In this document: positions 62,667-64,000 of the stretch, in pieces
Layout of the letters: each line of letters begins with the position of its first letter
How positions within the stretch are numbered: the stretch's first letter is position 1
Assembly (NCBI GenBank): GCA_002298335.1
Contig: DBNK01000029.1
Coordinates: 14,496-78,495, forward strand
Length of the DNA: 64,000 bases
Direction: 5' to 3'
Source of the DNA: Thalassolituus sp. UBA674
Lineage (GTDB): Bacteria; Pseudomonadota; Gammaproteobacteria; Pseudomonadales; Oceanobacteraceae
Notes under the pieces: model-generated
What the model was told of the DNA's origin: nothing
What the model saw: the letters and a program-made list of their open reading frames with translations, nothing else
The model's database searches: none
Made by a program: the position numbers and the translations under genes

Positions 62667-63328
62667 TAAACCGTCTCATACTCGAGTGGGTCGGTGGCAT
62701 GGTTCTTCTCAAACGCTTCAAGACGTTCCACACAGGAGCCGCATTTGCCGCAGGCTTTCTCCCGGCCGTTGTAACAGGTCCAGGTCTTGCCGTAGTCGAG
62801 GCCCATCTTCAGGCCATCCGCCAGAATCTCAATCTTATCGCCGTTCAGGTAAGGTGTGACGATGTCCACCGGCTCGTAGTTAGCCAGCTTGGCAACCCGG
62901 TTCATAGCGTGCACAAAGTCAGGGCGGCAATCCGGATAGATGGCGTGATCCCCTGAGTGGGCACCGTAATAGACCTTGTTGGAGCCGATATCCACGGCAT
63001 AACCGATGGCCAGAGACAGCAGAATCATGTTGCGGTTGGGTACCACGGTCGATTTCATATTGGCCGCTTCATAGTGACCTTCCGGGATGGCCTTGTCTGA
63101 GGTCAGGGAAGAAGACTGCAGCAACTGATTGATGGCCGTGATGTCGATGATGCGGTGTGAAATGCCCAGCTCCTGACAGACAGACTCAGCGTAACGGATC
63201 TCCTTCTTATGCTTCTGGCCATAATCGAAGGTCAGGGCGTACACCTCAAAACCTTCTTTAATGGCACGGTTAAGAATGGTGAACGAATCCATACCACCTG
63301 AATAAATCACTACTGCCTTCTCTGCCAT
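62666..63328 (-). CDS. queC: 7-cyano-7-deazaguanine synthase QueC
   Basis: A 220-residue enzyme making preQ0. P-loop VIYSGGMDSFTILNRAI, and the zinc-binding cysteine cluster CYNGREKACGKCGSC near the C-terminus. YGAHSGDHAIYPDCRPDF is conserved. First gene of queCE, divergent from the rRNA operon. Confidence 0.96.
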   Translation of the reverse strand: MAEKAVVIYSGGMDSFTILNRAIKEGFEVYALTFDYGQKHKKEIRYAESVCQELGISHRIIDITAINQLLQSSSLTSDKAIPEGHYEAANMKSTVVPNRNMILLSLAIGYAVDIGSNKVYYGAHSGDHAIYPDCRPDFVHAMNRVAKLANYEPVDIVTPYLNGDKIEILADGLKMGLDYGKTWTCYNGREKACGKCGSCVERLEAFEKNHATDPLEYETV

Positions 63329-63405
63329 CGGGACTCCTGATTGAACTTTGTACAGCTTTCAGGCGGGCAGTATACGCTCAGTTACAGCCCAGATAAAAAT
63401 AGTGG

Positions 63406-63433
63406 TTGACCTCGAAAAAGTTATTCCTATAAT
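63406..63433 (+). promoter_or_regulatory. rRNA operon promoter P1
   Basis: TTGACC (63406-63411) and TATAAT (63428-63433) with 16-base spacing, followed by a GC-rich discriminator GCGCCGCC typical of stringently controlled rRNA promoters. The sequence just upstream is A-rich and may serve as an UP element. Confidence 0.82.
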
Positions 63434-63501
63434 GCGCCGCCACTGGTCAGGGAAATGGCTTTCAGCGAATCAAAAATGTTTGATTTAACTGAAAAAAAAG
63501 C

Positions 63502-63529
63502 TTGACCGGCACCGAGGATTGCGTAGAAT
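63502..63529 (+). promoter_or_regulatory. rRNA operon promoter P2
   Basis: TTGACC (63502-63507) and TAGAAT (63524-63529) with 16-base spacing and GC-rich discriminator GCGCACC. An A-tract lies directly upstream. Together with P1 it forms the usual tandem pair. Confidence 0.78.
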
Positions 63530-63569
63530 GCGCACCTCACTTCAGGCAGCCACCAACGGCAACTGAAGA

Positions 63570-63582
63570 TGCTCTTTAACAA
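63570..63582 (+). promoter_or_regulatory. rRNA leader boxA antitermination site
   Basis: TGCTCTTTAACAA matches the rRNA leader boxA bound by NusB/NusE, which lets polymerase read through the operon. Located about 150 bases before the 16S gene, as usual. Confidence 0.85.
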
Positions 63583-63733
63583 TTAGTTCAGACAATTTCG
63601 TGTGGGTGCTTACCGGGAAGGCTGTGGAGACACAAATTTCAAGGTAAGAACTCGTCGAAAATTCATACGTGAAAACGACAGTTTTGATACTTGAGCAAGA
63701 TTAGATTGGATCATTCCTCCAATCGAAAACTTT

Positions 63734-64000
63734 AAACTGAAGAGTTTGATCATGGCTCAGATTGAACGCTGGCGGCAGGCTTAACACATGCAAGTCGAGC
63801 GGTAACAGAGATAGCTTGCTATCTGCTGACGAGCGGCGGACGGGTGAGTAACGCGTAGGAAACTACCCGGTAGTGGGGGACAACCGTTGGAAACGACGGC
63901 TAATACCGCATACGCTCTACGGAGGAAAGGGGGCTTCGGCTCCTGCTATCGGATGTGCCTGCGTTGGATTAGCTAGTTGGTGGGGTAAAGGCCTACCAAG
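63734..64000 (+). rRNA. rrs: 16S ribosomal RNA, 5' part (runs off the window)
   Basis: Starts at AAACTGAAGAGTTTGATCAT by alignment with the E. coli 5' end. It continues through the universal GGCTCAGATTGAACGCTGGC, the V1 loop and GGACGGGTGAGTAACGCGTA to the window edge. 267 bases are present. The V1/V2 sequence fits a marine gammaproteobacterium; a database comparison would name it. Confidence 0.98.

Overview
The window is ordinary chromosome of a gammaproteobacterium. GC content looks to be in the mid-50s by eye. The rRNA start at the right end, the cbb3 oxidase cluster, the enterobacterial-type nrdAB and the maoP/hdfR pair fit an Oceanospirillaceae-like marine bacterium (Thalassolituus/Oceanobacter type). 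That placement is an inference from familiarity, not a computed one. I see no insertion sequence, prophage, CRISPR array or tRNA gene. Nearly all coding space is accounted for.

Layout. 1-11.2 kb: the 3' part of katG, then a leftward block with putA, a degenerate exonuclease-like protein, a membrane sensor resembling a dead histidine kinase, folE, murI, a YceI protein, a DUF2489 protein and an RbgA-type GTPase. 11.3-14.1 kb: rightward small genes (BolA family, START domain), then a PstS-like protein fused to an OmpA domain behind a good Pho box. 14.1-19.9 kb: a urease operon, ureD-A-B-C-E-(small His-rich membrane protein)-F-G, preceded by a sigma-54-type promoter. 20.2-22.8 kb: a large TonB-dependent receptor with the codon bias of a highly expressed gene. 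23-29.2 kb: housekeeping and small unknown genes (UPF0149, YgjP-type metallopeptidase, polysaccharide deacetylase, DnaJ-related, greB, ttcA, a muramidase-like protein). 29.3-37.9 kb: a complete cbb3 oxidase locus, ccoNOQP, ccoG and ccoHIS plus a TauE/SafE-like gene, cut into units by intrinsic terminators. 38-41.3 kb: an alpha/beta hydrolase, an ABM-domain protein, a WYL regulator with an SDR, and bcp. 41.4-45.7 kb: nrdA-nrdB-ferredoxin, with a control region holding a perfect DnaA box and a candidate NrdR box pair. 45.7-49.3 kb: an RstAB-like two-component system and a diguanylate cyclase. 49.3-53.2 kb: argF, argD, and the overlapping set maoP / retropepsin-like protease / rimK. 53.4-55.3 kb: hdfR and a quinone-reductase-like gene. 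55.3-61.9 kb: an iron-uptake operon (exbB, two exbD, tonB, Fiu-like receptor, an FMN alpha-hydroxy-acid oxidase, piuC) with Fur-like boxes. 62-63.3 kb: queE and queC. 63.4-64 kb: the tandem promoters, boxA leader and first 267 bases of an rRNA operon.

The most interesting items are: the alpha-hydroxy-acid oxidase embedded in the siderophore operon; the Pho-controlled PstS-OmpA fusion; the small His-rich protein in the urease operon; the 14-bp tandem repeat that places stop codons in all three frames behind the UPF0149 gene; the operon overlap of a chromosome-organisation gene (maoP) with ribosomal-protein-modification genes (rimK); and the degenerate sensor kinase. None is proven to be a new system. 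All similarity statements rest on recognising family motifs by eye, with no database search.
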